A stretch of DNA of 64,000 nt from Frigoriglobus tundricola (GCF_013128195.2 NZ_CP053452.2:8742001-8806000); one strand, 5' to 3'. Shown: positions 1 to 9,020, counted from the stretch's first letter. Program-made: numbers and translations. The notes: generated from the letters alone by a model not told the origin.

Positions 1-590
1 AAGAGGTCGAACAGCTCACCCGGCGTGGCCACGCGCGCCAGCCCGACGACGGCGGCGTCGGCCGCTTCGACGTCCCACTCGTCCATTGCGGTGGTGAACG
101 CCTCGCGCGCCTTGAGCGGCGCCGGCACCTTGGTGGGGTCGGCCGGTTTCATCCGCCAGCCGCCTTCCCTCTGGTTCTGCGCCTGAGCCCCTTTGAAGTT
201 GTCCAGCGCCCAGAACAGCGGCAGCCACCGCTCCTGGTCCGGACCGGCTAGCGCGGCCTGGTGGGCCGCGTTCACCACCAGCACCGCGTGGAACTTGAAA
301 CCGACCGGTCGCGGTTGGACGTTCCGCACTCCGGCGAGCAGGAGCCCGGCCAGTACCTCGCGGTACGAAATCCCTTTCTTCATGCGCGCCGCGATCTCTT
401 CGAGCAGCTTCTCGCGCGGCGCGTCCTCAATGAGTCGGACGAGCGGTTCGATCTCGGGTTCGAGGCGGACGAGGTTCGGGGCGACCTCGGCGTCGGCTCG
501 GGACACCGCGGGCAGGCCGGACACGAACGCGAGACCACCGGCCGCTGCGGACGACTGGAGGAACGCGCGCCGGTCGGGAGAGGAAGACAT
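1..590 (-). CDS. Tat-exported protein of unknown function (C-terminus outside window)
   Basis: A reading frame opens with ATG at 590 on the minus strand and stays open to the window edge (196 codons), so the C-terminus is missing. The N-terminus is a classic twin-arginine signal: S-P-D-R-R-A-F-L-Q at residues 4-12, followed by an Ala/Gly-rich hydrophobic stretch and a likely cleavage site near residues 30-33. The mature part is mainly helical (for example EKLLEEIAARMKKG) and matches no family I can name. Export in a folded state is inferred from the signal. The gene is oriented like the regulator upstream of it but is separated by 116 bases. Confidence 0.75.
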   Translation of the reverse strand, partial: MSSSPDRRAFLQSSAAAGGLAFVSGLPAVSRADAEVAPNLVRLEPEIEPLVRLIEDAPREKLLEEIAARMKKGISYREVLAGLLLAGVRNVQPRPVGFKFHAVLVVNAAHQAALAGPDQERWLPLFWALDNFKGAQAQNQREGGWRMKPADPTKVPAPLKAREAFTTAMDEWDVEAADAAVVGLARVATPGELFDL

Positions 591-706
591 GACACGCTCC
601 GGGAGAAGTGGAGAGGGCGACCGGTGTGGATTGTACCGCGCGCCGGCGGCAAGAGGCGGCTTCTCTCACGATCGGAACCGAGCACCGCGTCCGGGACTGC
701 GGCGCT

Positions 707-1651
707 TCACTCGCCCCGCTCGGGCCGATCGCGGTGCTTCACGAGTGTGACGCGGTTGCCCGTGGCGTTGTACCGCACCTCGTCCGTGAAGGTGCGCATG
801 AGCAGCACCCCGCGCCCGCTCGGCCGCTCGAGGAACTCGGGGTCGGTCGGGTCGGGCAGCTTCGTCACGTCGAACCCCGGCCCCTGGTCGATGATCACGA
901 ACGTCGCGCTCGTCGTGGTGAGCCGGGCGGTGACGCGGACGCGCCGGGACGCGTAGGGCTCCTGCGTGCGGCGCTCGCGGGCGAGCTTGTGGAACGCCTC
1001 GTCACCGTTGGCCCGCAGGTCGGAACTGACTTCGAGGTTGCCGTGGTACACGGCGTTGAGGAGCGCCTCTTCGAGCGCGATGCCGGCCCGCGTCGCGCCG
1101 GTGACGTCGCAGAGACCCATCTCGATCAGGTCGTCACGAAACTGTGAAACGAGCGGCGGCACCAGGGCCGGATCGTTCTCGAGAACGAACTGGGAGCTGC
1201 GCCGGGTCATCCCCTGGAGGACGCGGAACCGGCGGTGCTCGGCCAGCCCGGCCGAGAGGACGCGTTCGAGGACCGGTCCCAGGTCGTGCGCCAGCGCCTG
1301 CTTGGGCACGTAATCGGCCGCCCCCGCCTTGAGCGCCGCCACCGCCACCCGCTCGCTCCCGTTGCCGGTCATCAGCACCACGGGCACGAACGGGAACCGC
1401 TCCCGCACCTTCTCGACGAGCGTCAGCCCGTCCATCTTCGGCATGTTCATGTCCGTGAGGACGACGGCCGGGGGCGCCTGCGTGATCGCCGCCAGGGCCT
1501 CCTCTCCGTTGCGGACGAACGTCACGCGCCACCCGCCGTACTGCCCGAGGATGCGGCTGACGTACCGCTGTTCCAACAGGGAATCGTCGGCCACCAGAAT
1601 CACGGGCAGGTCGTGCGCCCCCGGTGAGACGGGGGCAATCGGTCCGGCCAT
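707..1651 (-). CDS. Response regulator fused to an RsbW/HATPase_c-type ATPase domain
   Basis: A 314-residue protein. Residues 16-135 form a receiver domain with the acidic pair D22-D23, phosphoacceptor D67 in TDMNMPKMDG, T95 and K117. Residues 180-305 form a histidine-kinase-like ATPase of the anti-sigma (RsbW/SpoIIAB) type: EEALLNAVYHGN is the N box and DQGPGFD plus GRGVLLMRTF are the G boxes. No His-containing dimerisation domain lies between them. The likely role is a phosphorylation-controlled serine kinase or partner-switching regulator; this is inferred, and no sigma or anti-anti-sigma gene lies next to it. Cytoplasmic. Confidence 0.85.
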   Translation of the reverse strand: MAGPIAPVSPGAHDLPVILVADDSLLEQRYVSRILGQYGGWRVTFVRNGEEALAAITQAPPAVVLTDMNMPKMDGLTLVEKVRERFPFVPVVLMTGNGSERVAVAALKAGAADYVPKQALAHDLGPVLERVLSAGLAEHRRFRVLQGMTRRSSQFVLENDPALVPPLVSQFRDDLIEMGLCDVTGATRAGIALEEALLNAVYHGNLEVSSDLRANGDEAFHKLARERRTQEPYASRRVRVTARLTTTSATFVIIDQGPGFDVTKLPDPTDPEFLERPSGRGVLLMRTFTDEVRYNATGNRVTLVKHRDRPERGE

Positions 1652-2163
1652 GGGCGAAGACCTCGCGTCCGGGCGACAGGGGGCGTCACGGGCGTCAGGG
1701 AAAACGATGCCGGATTCTAACAGATTCGTCGGTTCCCGGCACGCCGTTGGTCACCCGGTCCCCTCCGTGCGCTCGCGCGTGCGCCAGATATATCAATTCG
1801 TCTCACAGGCGAATATCGAGTATACGACAACCAGAACATTCAGCCGACGCTCACGGGCGAGTGCGGCGATTTCGTTCACCTGGCAGGTGGATGCGCGCAT
1901 CATCGAACCCGAGCAATTCATACAACGATGCGGGCCGCGGAGTGATCCGCGGCCCGCATCGTTGTTCGGGGTCATCCACTTGCCGACCTGCGACGCGGAA
2001 GGCTCACGGCACCGCCGTCCCGGGCGCCAGGCGCCGCGGTGCGGAACCACGACCCGCGGGGTTGTTCCCGCACGGGCGAGGGTACCACAGGGTCGTTCGC
2101 AGGGCAACAGTACGAGTGTCCCGGTCGTTGGAACACGTTCAGGCGAAGCAAGAAGAGACCCAC
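1652..2163. other. Divergent intergenic region
   Basis: About 510 bases between the divergently transcribed regulator and the PLP enzyme. I see no convincing gene. Base composition falls in 1780-1920 (more A+T), which suits promoter DNA. It contains a strong palindrome at 1922-1965, listed separately. Confidence 0.5.
1922..1965. repeat. Perfect 19-bp inverted repeat with 6-base loop
   Basis: The arms 1922-1940 and 1947-1965 are exact reverse complements around the loop AGTGAT (1941-1946). The stem is GC-rich in its centre with an A/T-containing base. It resembles a bidirectional terminator, but it lies in front of two divergent genes rather than behind any gene, so its role is unclear. It could be an operator, an end of transcription for an unrecognised small RNA, or a repeat insertion. 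Confidence 0.7.
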
Positions 2164-3159
2164 ATGCGCGAGACCATTCTCGACCGGATCGGCAACACGC
2201 CGCTCGTGCGGCTCGACCGCGTTGGGGCCGGGCTGCCCGTACCGGTGTACGGCAAGTGTGAGTTCCTCAATCCCGGCGGCAGCATCAAAGACCGCATCGC
2301 GCTCGCCATCGTCGACGATGCCGAACGCCGCGGCCGACTGGTGCCCGGCATGACGCTCGTCGAAGCCACCGCGGGCAACACCGGTATCGGCCTCGCACTC
2401 GTCGCCGCGGCCCGCGGGTACAAGCTCGCGTGCGTCCTCCCGGAGAAGATGTGCGTTGACAAGCGGGCCTCGCTCGCGGCCCTCGGCGCCGAAGTCATCA
2501 TCACCGCTAATGCCCCGCCACACGACCCGAGGAACTTTCGGCGTGTGGCCGAGCGCCTCGCGGCCGATCACGGTTGGTTCCCCACGAACCAGTTTGGCAA
2601 CGTGGCGAACCCCCGAATCCACGAACTAACAACCGGACCGGAACTCGTTACGCAGTGCGAGGCCCGGCCCGGTGCGGTCGTGTGCGGAGTGGGGACCGGA
2701 GGCACGATTACCGGAGTTGGGCGCTACCTCAAAACTCAAGTAGCAGGCACAAAAGTGGTGCTTGCGGATCCGATCGGCTCACGACTGGCTCACCTCGTCG
2801 ATGCGCGTCACCCCGATCTCGACGCGGCCTACAGGGTCGAAGGAATTGGCGGAAGTGAGCCGCCGGACGTTCTCGATTTGTCGGTGATCGATGAGGCCGA
2901 ACGGGTGAGTGATGAGGAGTCATTTGCCATGACTTTGCGGTTGATTCGCGAGGAGGGGCTCCTGGTTGGCGGGTCGTCGGGAACGGCCGTCGTTGCTGCG
3001 TTACGGGTCGCGGCCCGTGGGGATGTGGCCGGGCCGGTAATCGCGGTGCTTGCCGATTCGTGGGACCGATATTTCTCAACACCGTGGCTCCGTTTCGACC
3101 AACAGGAGTGCGGTGGAACCATTGCGCAGGTCAAAAATACACAAGGCACCTCGCCGTGA
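2164..3159 (+). CDS. PLP-dependent cysteine synthase / cystathionine beta-synthase
   Basis: A 331-residue fold-type II PLP enzyme. The start is set at ATG 2164 because family similarity (RETILDRIGNTPLVRLDRV) begins there; the open frame upstream shows no similarity. K42 in NPGGSIKDR is the PLP-binding lysine, TAGNTG (69-74) binds the substrate carboxylate, GTGGT (177-181) binds PLP phosphate and GSSGT (270-274) contacts the pyridine nitrogen. The C-terminal motif WDRYFSTPWL resembles cystathionine beta-synthases more than CysK or CysM, but there are no C-terminal CBS regulatory domains. It makes cysteine or cystathionine from an activated serine; which substrate is used cannot be decided from sequence. 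Confidence 0.9.
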   Translation: MRETILDRIGNTPLVRLDRVGAGLPVPVYGKCEFLNPGGSIKDRIALAIVDDAERRGRLVPGMTLVEATAGNTGIGLALVAAARGYKLACVLPEKMCVDKRASLAALGAEVIITANAPPHDPRNFRRVAERLAADHGWFPTNQFGNVANPRIHELTTGPELVTQCEARPGAVVCGVGTGGTITGVGRYLKTQVAGTKVVLADPIGSRLAHLVDARHPDLDAAYRVEGIGGSEPPDVLDLSVIDEAERVSDEESFAMTLRLIREEGLLVGGSSGTAVVAALRVAARGDVAGPVIAVLADSWDRYFSTPWLRFDQQECGGTIAQVKNTQGTSP

Positions 3160-3571
3160 GGCGCGACCGGAACAGCGCAGACCAGCAAGATGCGCAGGAC
3201 AAGTAGCAGTATAAGGAAGTAGAGTGCGTAAAAAAATTTTGATTGAAAAGGCCGAGCGTTATTATTGCACGCCGGGAAAAAATTAGCACCGGCAGGAATT
3301 GTAATCCGTGACGGCACTTCGCAAGAGGACGGCTGCGGCGACTTTGCTCGATTCATTGAGGGAAAATGCTGGATTCTGATCTGAACCAGAGCTGGCACAT
3401 TCGTAGAGCCGAGTCGAATGAGCAGATTGAGGGGCGGCTAAATAGAAAATGGGCGGGATAGCCCGCCGTGGATCGTCGCCCATTCAATCCACGTCAGTTA
3501 TCCCGCCCATCCATATGTATGCAGTCCGTGTGCCAAGGCCGTGAAATCGCGACGGGCTTTTTGGAAATTTC
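3160..3571. other. Convergent intergenic region, AT-richer than flanks
   Basis: Lies between the 3' ends of the PLP enzyme and the DUF1501 gene. It includes an A/T-rich stretch near 3225-3300 and a nested palindrome at 3449-3510. A short minus-strand reading frame at 3283-3483 has no recognisable features and is not called as a gene. Confidence 0.5.
3449..3510. terminator. Nested palindrome between convergent genes
   Basis: An outer 12-bp stem pairs 3449-3460 with 3499-3510. An inner 6-bp stem pairs 3468-3473 (GTGGAT) with 3487-3492 (ATCCAC). A mutually exclusive local hairpin can form within 3452-3467 (GGCGGG, loop ATAG, CCCGCC). Position between two convergent genes suggests a shared terminator. 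There is no long T run on either strand. Confidence 0.5.
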
Positions 3572-4921
3572 CTAAATCAGCTCGCGAATCGGTTTAGAGC
3601 CCTCTTCCACGAGGTACTGCGGGCGGCCGGTGAGATCCGGGAGGAGTGCCTTGTCCGGATCGATACCGAGGTTGTGGTAGAGCGTCGCGAACAATTCGCC
3701 GAAGGTCACAGGGCGCGACGCGGCCTCGCCCGCGATCCGGTCGGTGCTTCCAATCACCTGGCCCGTGGTCATGCCGCCGCCCGCGAGCAGTGCGCAGTTC
3801 ACCTGCGGCCAGTGGTCGCGGCCGAGCTGGGCGCTGATCTTCGGCGTGCGGCCGAACTCGCCCATGATGATGACGGTGCAGTCCTTGTCCAGCCCGCGGT
3901 CGTGGAGGTCTTCGACCAGGGCGCTCACGCACTGATCGAACGGCGGGAAGTCCTCCGCTTCGCGGAGGAAGATGGAGTTGTTGGCCCGGCCCTCGGCGTT
4001 CGTGCCGCCGTGCCAGTCCCACTTGCTGTAATTCAGCGTGACGACGCGGGCACCGGCCTCGATCAGCCGCCGGGCCATCAGCAGGCTCTGAGGTACGCGC
4101 GGCGCCCCGTTGGCGTCCATGAACACCTTCGGGTCGCCGGTGCCGTACCGCTCGATTACCCGCAGCGGTTCCTTCGAGATGTCGAGCGCCTCGGCCATCC
4201 GCGACGACGTGAGCAGCCCGAAGGCTTGTTCGGTGAACACGTCCATTGCCTTCACGGCGCCGGTGGTGTCGGCGTCGCGGCGCATCTCGTCGAACCGCTT
4301 CAGGAGCGCCTTGCGGTCGCAGAGGCGCTCCACGTTGATGCCGCGCAGGACCATGTCGTCGCGGGTCTTGCCCATCGCACGGAACGGCGTCATCGCTTGG
4401 CCCAGGAACCCCGGCCCCGGCTCGTTGTACGGACCGTGCGTGCACGTGTAACACAGGCTGACGAACGGTGGCACCGCGGCATCGACCGGGCCTTGCAGCT
4501 TCGCCACCGTGGACCCGAATTGCGGCCAGCCACCGGCCGGTGTGGGCTTCTTTGGGTTGTGACCGTTGTACACCTGGATCGCGTCGTGGTCGGCCTGGTT
4601 GCCGACGAGCGACCGGACGACGACGAGTTTGTCCATGATCTTCGCGAGCCGCGGGAGCGCTTCGCAGATCTGGATGCCGGTCACGTTGGTTGCGATCGGC
4701 TTCCACGGGCCGGCGATCTCCTGGGGCGCGTTGGGCTTCAGGTCGAACATGTCCTGGTGCGGCGGCCCGCCGACCAGGTAAATGAGGATGACCGATTTGT
4801 GTGACGACCGGATTCCTGAAGCGGACTCGGCCCGGAGGAGGGTCGGCAGTGTGAGGCCACCGAGGCCGAGCGCTCCCATCTGGATGAAACCGCGACGCGG
4901 CAATAGGTGTGATGTGAGCAT
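3572..4921 (-). CDS. DUF1501 Tat-exported protein (sulfatase-like fold)
   Basis: 449 residues from ATG 4921, chosen because the Tat signal R-R-G-F-I-Q-M-G (9-16) follows directly; a longer open frame upstream would bury it. DUF1501 proteins share the alkaline-phosphatase/sulfatase-like fold and are greatly expanded in planctomycetes. Family features include HQDMFDLKPNAP early, a WDWHGG segment, and IIMGEFGRTPK with RDHWP near the C-terminus. DUF1501 genes usually sit beside a cytochrome-containing DUF1549/DUF1553 gene; here the partner is missing and an RT gene lies upstream. The substrate is unknown. Confidence 0.88.
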   Translation of the reverse strand: MLTSHLLPRRGFIQMGALGLGGLTLPTLLRAESASGIRSSHKSVILIYLVGGPPHQDMFDLKPNAPQEIAGPWKPIATNVTGIQICEALPRLAKIMDKLVVVRSLVGNQADHDAIQVYNGHNPKKPTPAGGWPQFGSTVAKLQGPVDAAVPPFVSLCYTCTHGPYNEPGPGFLGQAMTPFRAMGKTRDDMVLRGINVERLCDRKALLKRFDEMRRDADTTGAVKAMDVFTEQAFGLLTSSRMAEALDISKEPLRVIERYGTGDPKVFMDANGAPRVPQSLLMARRLIEAGARVVTLNYSKWDWHGGTNAEGRANNSIFLREAEDFPPFDQCVSALVEDLHDRGLDKDCTVIIMGEFGRTPKISAQLGRDHWPQVNCALLAGGGMTTGQVIGSTDRIAGEAASRPVTFGELFATLYHNLGIDPDKALLPDLTGRPQYLVEEGSKPIRELI

Positions 4922-5015
4922 GGTGGGACCGGCGAGTGGGGCGGGAAGTTCAGGCAGTGGAAGTAGTGTCCCCGGATCACACCCGCCGGTCAACGGCTTT
5001 TCGGCCGGACCGGAC

Positions 5016-7565
5016 TCAAAATGGAATCGGATCGTTGGGACCGGCCGGTGGTGCGGGGTGGTTCCGCGAAACTGGCGGCGCACTCTCACCGTCGGCGCTG
5101 TCGTCCCGCCCCGCGGTCAGTCCCCGGTTCTCCAGGATGAGCTGAAGTGGGACCAGTTCCGTGAGCAGGAAGCGGAACGTCCCCAGCGCGCCGAGGAGCG
5201 ACGGGCCGTATGTGTACACGACCCAGCGCCAGTAGGCGGTGAGACTGTGCTGTCCGCGCCCACTTACTTCTCCGCCGCGTGCGATGAAGTCCTGAACGAG
5301 CCGCTCCATCGCGTCGAGTTGCGGCGGGCCGGACGGGGCGCGTGCGTCGATCGCCGTGCGGTAGTAGTTCGCCCACAATGGCACCATCGCGACGCCAACT
5401 TCTTCGGGGTCTGGTAGCGACTTGTCCCCGCGCTTCACGGCTTTCTGGTACTCTTCCAACTGCGCGAGCGAGAGCGCCGAGTGGAATTGAAGCGGATCGA
5501 GCCTGTCGAGCAGGTTCTGTTCGTTTTCCGAAAGTGGTCTCTTGCGAGCGTCCTCTTCGCGCCGCCACAAGTACGCGGCCACCACCTCCCGGTTGGGCGG
5601 TTTCGGTGCGGCCCAGCCCACGCGGCCGCGGAGGTGCGCGGCGACGTGTAGAAGCGGATGAGCGAGCGCCAGGCCGCCGGCGGTGATGGGCCAGTAGATG
5701 AGCGCGTGCGGGAGCCCCTGCTCTTTCAAGCGGGCATCGGCGAAACAGTCGCGCAAGCGCCGGCCGACCTCTTCGACCAGCCCGTGGCCGGGACCGAACA
5801 GCTCGTCGTGCGTCTTCTGGAGCCGCTGCCCGACGCGCCGCAGGTGATCGCCGAGGAGGGTGACGGGCAGGGCCAACTGTCGGATGATGTAGCCGAGGTA
5901 CCCGTTGTACTGCGCGACCAAGGCCAGTACCGATGGACAGGCGGCGAGTTCGTCGCGCGTGATGGCTTCGAGCCTCGCGAGCGCCGGTTCATCGATCGCC
6001 CACTCTCCGCTGGATTGGAGGCGGAGCAGCCCCCAGCGCGGCCCGCCGGGCGGCAAGCCGTCGAGCGGCGCCCCGGCGCCGCCGACGCGCACCGCGCCGG
6101 ACTTGTCTTCGTTCACGGCGAGACCGGTCGCGGAGCAGAAGTTGTGGATCGCGGCCAACCCGGCGCGGGCCTTCTCGTGTGAATCGGCGATCAGCCAGAT
6201 GTCATCGACGAGACGGATCGGCTGAAGGCCGGTCGTGCGGAACATGTACACATCCAGGGTCCACAGCACCGCGTCCGCCAGTACGTCCGCGAGGGGGTGT
6301 TCCAGCGCGAGCCCGCGGCGCAAAGGAGCGATTTGCCCGCGCCACTGCACACGGGCGGCGAGGAACTTCGCGAAGAACGCGAGCCACTTTTCCGGCACAC
6401 CCAGGTGCCCCAACACGTCGAGAACCAGCGCGTGCGGCAGCGAGGGGTAGAAGTCGCGCAGGTCGGCTTGCGCGACATAGCACGGCCGGTCGGGGAACGC
6501 CGCCCGGGCGAACCGCACTTCGCGCTCGACGCAGGAAAGGAGGTCCATTTGGCCGACGCCCGCGTACCCGGTCTCGAGCGCACCCCCGCCGCCTTCTGAT
6601 GGGAGCGCCGCAAAGAGGCGCTCGGCCTGCGCCCGGAACCGTTCGGCGGCGAGGCCCGCGGTGGGCGAATCGATCGGTTCCCGGCGGAACAATGGTTCGC
6701 GGCCGTCTTGTAACGCGTCCCAGCGCAAGATGGGGTGCAGCCCGCTGCCCCACCGCGAGCCGATCACCTGCAGGAACACGGCGGTCACGAGGTCTTCATC
6801 GAGATACGGCCGCAGTTTCACACGGACCCACACGCCCCGCATTGGAACGCCTTCGGCCGGCCAGTCCCACTCATCGAGGCTGTTGAGAAGGATCGTCGCG
6901 ACGCCTGCGAGTTCGGTGATTTGTGTCCCACTGGCGCGCGCTTCGGCGGCTTGCCGGCGGAGGGCGGGAGCGAGATACGGGTGGCGTGCGATGTGGCCGA
7001 GCGCGGTTGTGATTTCCTGGTGATCCACCGGGCGCAGTGCCGCGCCCGTGCCGAACTCCTTCACCTTCTTCGCGACCGATTGGAACACCGCGGCGTTGGC
7101 CCTCGCGAGCAGCGCGACCCAGTCGGCGTTCGCCATCGGCGGGTCGGTGAACATGCCCGCGATCGCTGCTTCCCCCGCCGTCCACACGGGCGAGGCAACC
7201 GCCTCGGTACTCACCCACTCGCTCAAGACGCGTCCGAACGCGTAGGTGAATTCGGCGCGGAGGCGCCCTTGGGCGAGTTCGTGTTCCAAGAATCGAGTCC
7301 GCTCCACGACGAGTTCCGGAGGCACCACACCGAGCCCGTCCGCGAGGTAGAGCGCGTCGATTTCGCGCACGGCCGGGTGCAACGCCTTCTGCGCGAAAGT
7401 GACGTCGCGCAATCCGGTGTGAAGCGCGCGGAGGCGGTCCAACGGCGATCCGGCGGCGGCGACCTGGGCTTCAATGTCGCCGTACTGCTTGCGGAGCCGG
7501 TCGCGCTGCCTTTCTGTTTCGCGGAGCTTGATCCGGGCGAGGAGTCGGGTGTGGTTCGTGGGCAT
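5016..7565 (-). CDS. Large divergent reverse transcriptase (unknown-group-like)
   Basis: 849 residues. The N-terminal ~340 residues are helical and begin with a coiled-coil-like stretch (ETERQRDRLRKQYGDIEAQ). The polymerase core lies around 345-530: motif A ADLRDFYPS with D368, a motif B-like region RGLALEHPLADVLAD, motif C RLVDDIW with D454-D455, and a motif D-like AVNEDKSG. The motif B region has neither the QGxxxSP of retrons and group II introns nor the SQ form of diversity-generating RTs, but loosely recalls the Abi/unknown-group lineage. The C-terminal ~300 residues are helical with no nuclease or nitrilase motif that I recognise. Both catalytic aspartate sites are intact, so polymerase activity is plausible. 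A role in phage defence is inferred from the family only. The next gene downstream, DUF1501, is 94 bases away and not obviously related. Confidence 0.82.
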   Translation of the reverse strand: MPTNHTRLLARIKLRETERQRDRLRKQYGDIEAQVAAAGSPLDRLRALHTGLRDVTFAQKALHPAVREIDALYLADGLGVVPPELVVERTRFLEHELAQGRLRAEFTYAFGRVLSEWVSTEAVASPVWTAGEAAIAGMFTDPPMANADWVALLARANAAVFQSVAKKVKEFGTGAALRPVDHQEITTALGHIARHPYLAPALRRQAAEARASGTQITELAGVATILLNSLDEWDWPAEGVPMRGVWVRVKLRPYLDEDLVTAVFLQVIGSRWGSGLHPILRWDALQDGREPLFRREPIDSPTAGLAAERFRAQAERLFAALPSEGGGGALETGYAGVGQMDLLSCVEREVRFARAAFPDRPCYVAQADLRDFYPSLPHALVLDVLGHLGVPEKWLAFFAKFLAARVQWRGQIAPLRRGLALEHPLADVLADAVLWTLDVYMFRTTGLQPIRLVDDIWLIADSHEKARAGLAAIHNFCSATGLAVNEDKSGAVRVGGAGAPLDGLPPGGPRWGLLRLQSSGEWAIDEPALARLEAITRDELAACPSVLALVAQYNGYLGYIIRQLALPVTLLGDHLRRVGQRLQKTHDELFGPGHGLVEEVGRRLRDCFADARLKEQGLPHALIYWPITAGGLALAHPLLHVAAHLRGRVGWAAPKPPNREVVAAYLWRREEDARKRPLSENEQNLLDRLDPLQFHSALSLAQLEEYQKAVKRGDKSLPDPEEVGVAMVPLWANYYRTAIDARAPSGPPQLDAMERLVQDFIARGGEVSGRGQHSLTAYWRWVVYTYGPSLLGALGTFRFLLTELVPLQLILENRGLTAGRDDSADGESAPPVSRNHPAPPAGPNDPIPF

Positions 7566-7947
7566 CGGTGAGATCGGTGGTGAAGATGTTGTCGCGTGTC
7601 AGATGAACGGGTAAAGAATGACCGGCAGCCCGGAGGAGTTCGATGTCGGTGTCGGTTCGGACCATCCGCGCGCCGTTTCGCACCCGTTGCCCCTAACCAT
7701 ACTCCGACCCCTCTTACGCACAGCCGAGTGACGCCTTCACAGCCGAACAAGTGGCTCGCGCCCACAGAGGGTCCAAAGTGCGGCGAAAGTACCGGGCGGG
7801 TGATAAAATGAGCGGGGCGCGAATGAGCCGTTTTACCTCCACTGAAGTCGTTTCTTGGTGACGACTGGTCCCAACCTGTTCCACCGGTTACACAGGTAGG
7901 TTCACTGACAGGACGAGAACTTTCTCACAGAGTCACTCGCAGTATTA
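7566..7947. other. Region upstream of the large RT gene
   Basis: About 380 bases before the minus-strand RT gene. No convincing gene on either strand. A 65-codon minus-strand frame from ATG 7665 (beginning MVRTDTDIELLRAAGH) overlaps the RT start out of frame; it could be a leader peptide but nothing proves it. If this RT uses an adjacent non-coding RNA, as some defence RTs do, this is the place to look. Confidence 0.4.
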
Positions 7948-8169
7948 TTGGAACAGCTGCTCGTTCTGGCACCCGGATGGGATACCGGGTCAGCTCCGGT
8001 GGTGGCGTGGCGCGGATTGGACTCGGAGGCCGTTCACTTTTACGCGCGGTCAAAGGTGAGCCAGATGCAATGGCTGGAAGAGTTCATCCGCGAGAGTCTC
8101 ACCAAAGCCCGTTCCGTTGAATCCGCCGACCACCCGCCACCACCCGACGATTCCGAAGATGCGGGGTGA
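7948..8169 (+). CDS. Small hypothetical protein or gene remnant
   Basis: A 73-codon frame from TTG 7948, open upstream to a stop at 7906. The composition looks coding: an amphipathic stretch (SQMQWLEEFIRESLTKARS) followed by an acidic, proline-rich tail. There is no clear ribosome binding site and no recognisable family, so it could equally be the 3' end of a decayed gene. Confidence 0.3.
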   Translation: MEQLLVLAPGWDTGSAPVVAWRGLDSEAVHFYARSKVSQMQWLEEFIRESLTKARSVESADHPPPPDDSEDAG

Positions 8170-8363
8170 CTGCGCCGCCTCCCTGCACTTTTCCCTCGCC
8201 GCCTTCGACCGCGCATAGGGCCGCGCTCTCGACAGCGAGTCCGCTCGGTGCGCGCCGTTCGTGTTGACCATGAGGCCGGCGCCCCAAACCCTTTCAGCCG
8301 TTTAGCGAAGCGAGGTGGAGTCACGAGCGTGTCAACTGTGTACCTTAGGACCCGCAGAGAGAA

Positions 8364-8462
8364 CCTAACCCCCCCAGCCCCCTTTCCTAAGAGGGTAAGG
8401 GGGAGAAACCCGGCGTTCGGAAGCCCCTCTCCCCGTTGGGGGAGGGGTTGGGGAGGGGTTCT
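8364..8462. repeat. GC-rich palindromic repeat element
   Basis: Two low-complexity halves, runs of C then runs of G, form imperfect hairpins: CCCCTTTCCTAAGAGGGTAAGGGGG-like on the left and a CCCCTCTCCCCGTTGGGGGAGGGG-like half on the right, continuing GTTGGGGAGGGG. The same type of element (pyrimidine-rich CCCTCCC, short loop, GGGAGGGGG) occurs twice inside the glycosyltransferase gene at 61713-61839. It is most likely a dispersed REP-like element. Confidence 0.6.
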
Positions 8463-8582
8463 GTCTGATAGTCCTTATGAACGCGGAAGGTCGCGACTGT
8501 GCAACGCCGGCCCAGTCGCCTTGTACCGTCCGCCACTCAAAGGGATAATGACACGGACGGCGACAAAACCGGAGACGCGCGA

Positions 8583-9020
8583 ATGACCATCGGTGAGTTC
8601 CAGACCGTGCTGACCCGTGCCCCGAACGCACCCATTCACCTCATGTTGCCCGACGGCGATTTTGTACCCGCGCACTTTCACGTCACGGAAATCGGCCGCG
8701 TGCAGAAAGATTTCATCGATTGCGGCGGTACCTCCCGATCAACGGTCTCGTGCGTGCTCCAGGTGTGGGTCGCGCAGGACACGGCACACCGGCTCACCGC
8801 CGGCAAGCTCGTGGACATTTTGGGGCTCGCGGCGCCGCTCTTAAAATCTGACGCACTGCCCGTCGAAGTGGAGTATGAAGGCGCGACGGTGTCGCAGTTC
8901 CCGGTTGCGTCAGCGGAACTCACTCCGTCGGGCGTGCTGTTCCACCTGGGCACCAAACACACCGACTGCCTCGCGCCGGACCGGTGCGGCGTCGGCCCCG
9001 CCGGCACGGGTTGTTGCTGA
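8583..9020 (+). CDS. DUF6428 family protein
   Basis: 145 residues from ATG 8583; the longer open frame upstream has no family similarity. The segment HLMLPDGDFVPAHFHVTEIG is typical of the DUF6428 family, small soluble proteins of unknown function, and a conserved pattern of Cys, His and acidic residues continues to a C-terminus containing DCLAPDRCGVG. The cysteines at the C-terminus might bind metal, which is a guess. It lies 42 bases upstream of the kinase gene on the same strand. Confidence 0.7.
   Translation: MTIGEFQTVLTRAPNAPIHLMLPDGDFVPAHFHVTEIGRVQKDFIDCGGTSRSTVSCVLQVWVAQDTAHRLTAGKLVDILGLAAPLLKSDALPVEVEYEGATVSQFPVASAELTPSGVLFHLGTKHTDCLAPDRCGVGPAGTGCC

Noticed and set aside
1624-2163. 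Long N-terminal extension of the PLP enzyme
   Set aside because: The frame is open but overlaps the divergent regulator gene start and the palindrome, with no family similarity; the enzyme similarity begins at 2164.
8364-8462. CRISPR array
   Set aside because: The repeats are palindromic runs without regular spacers; no direct repeat-spacer structure and no cas genes in the window.
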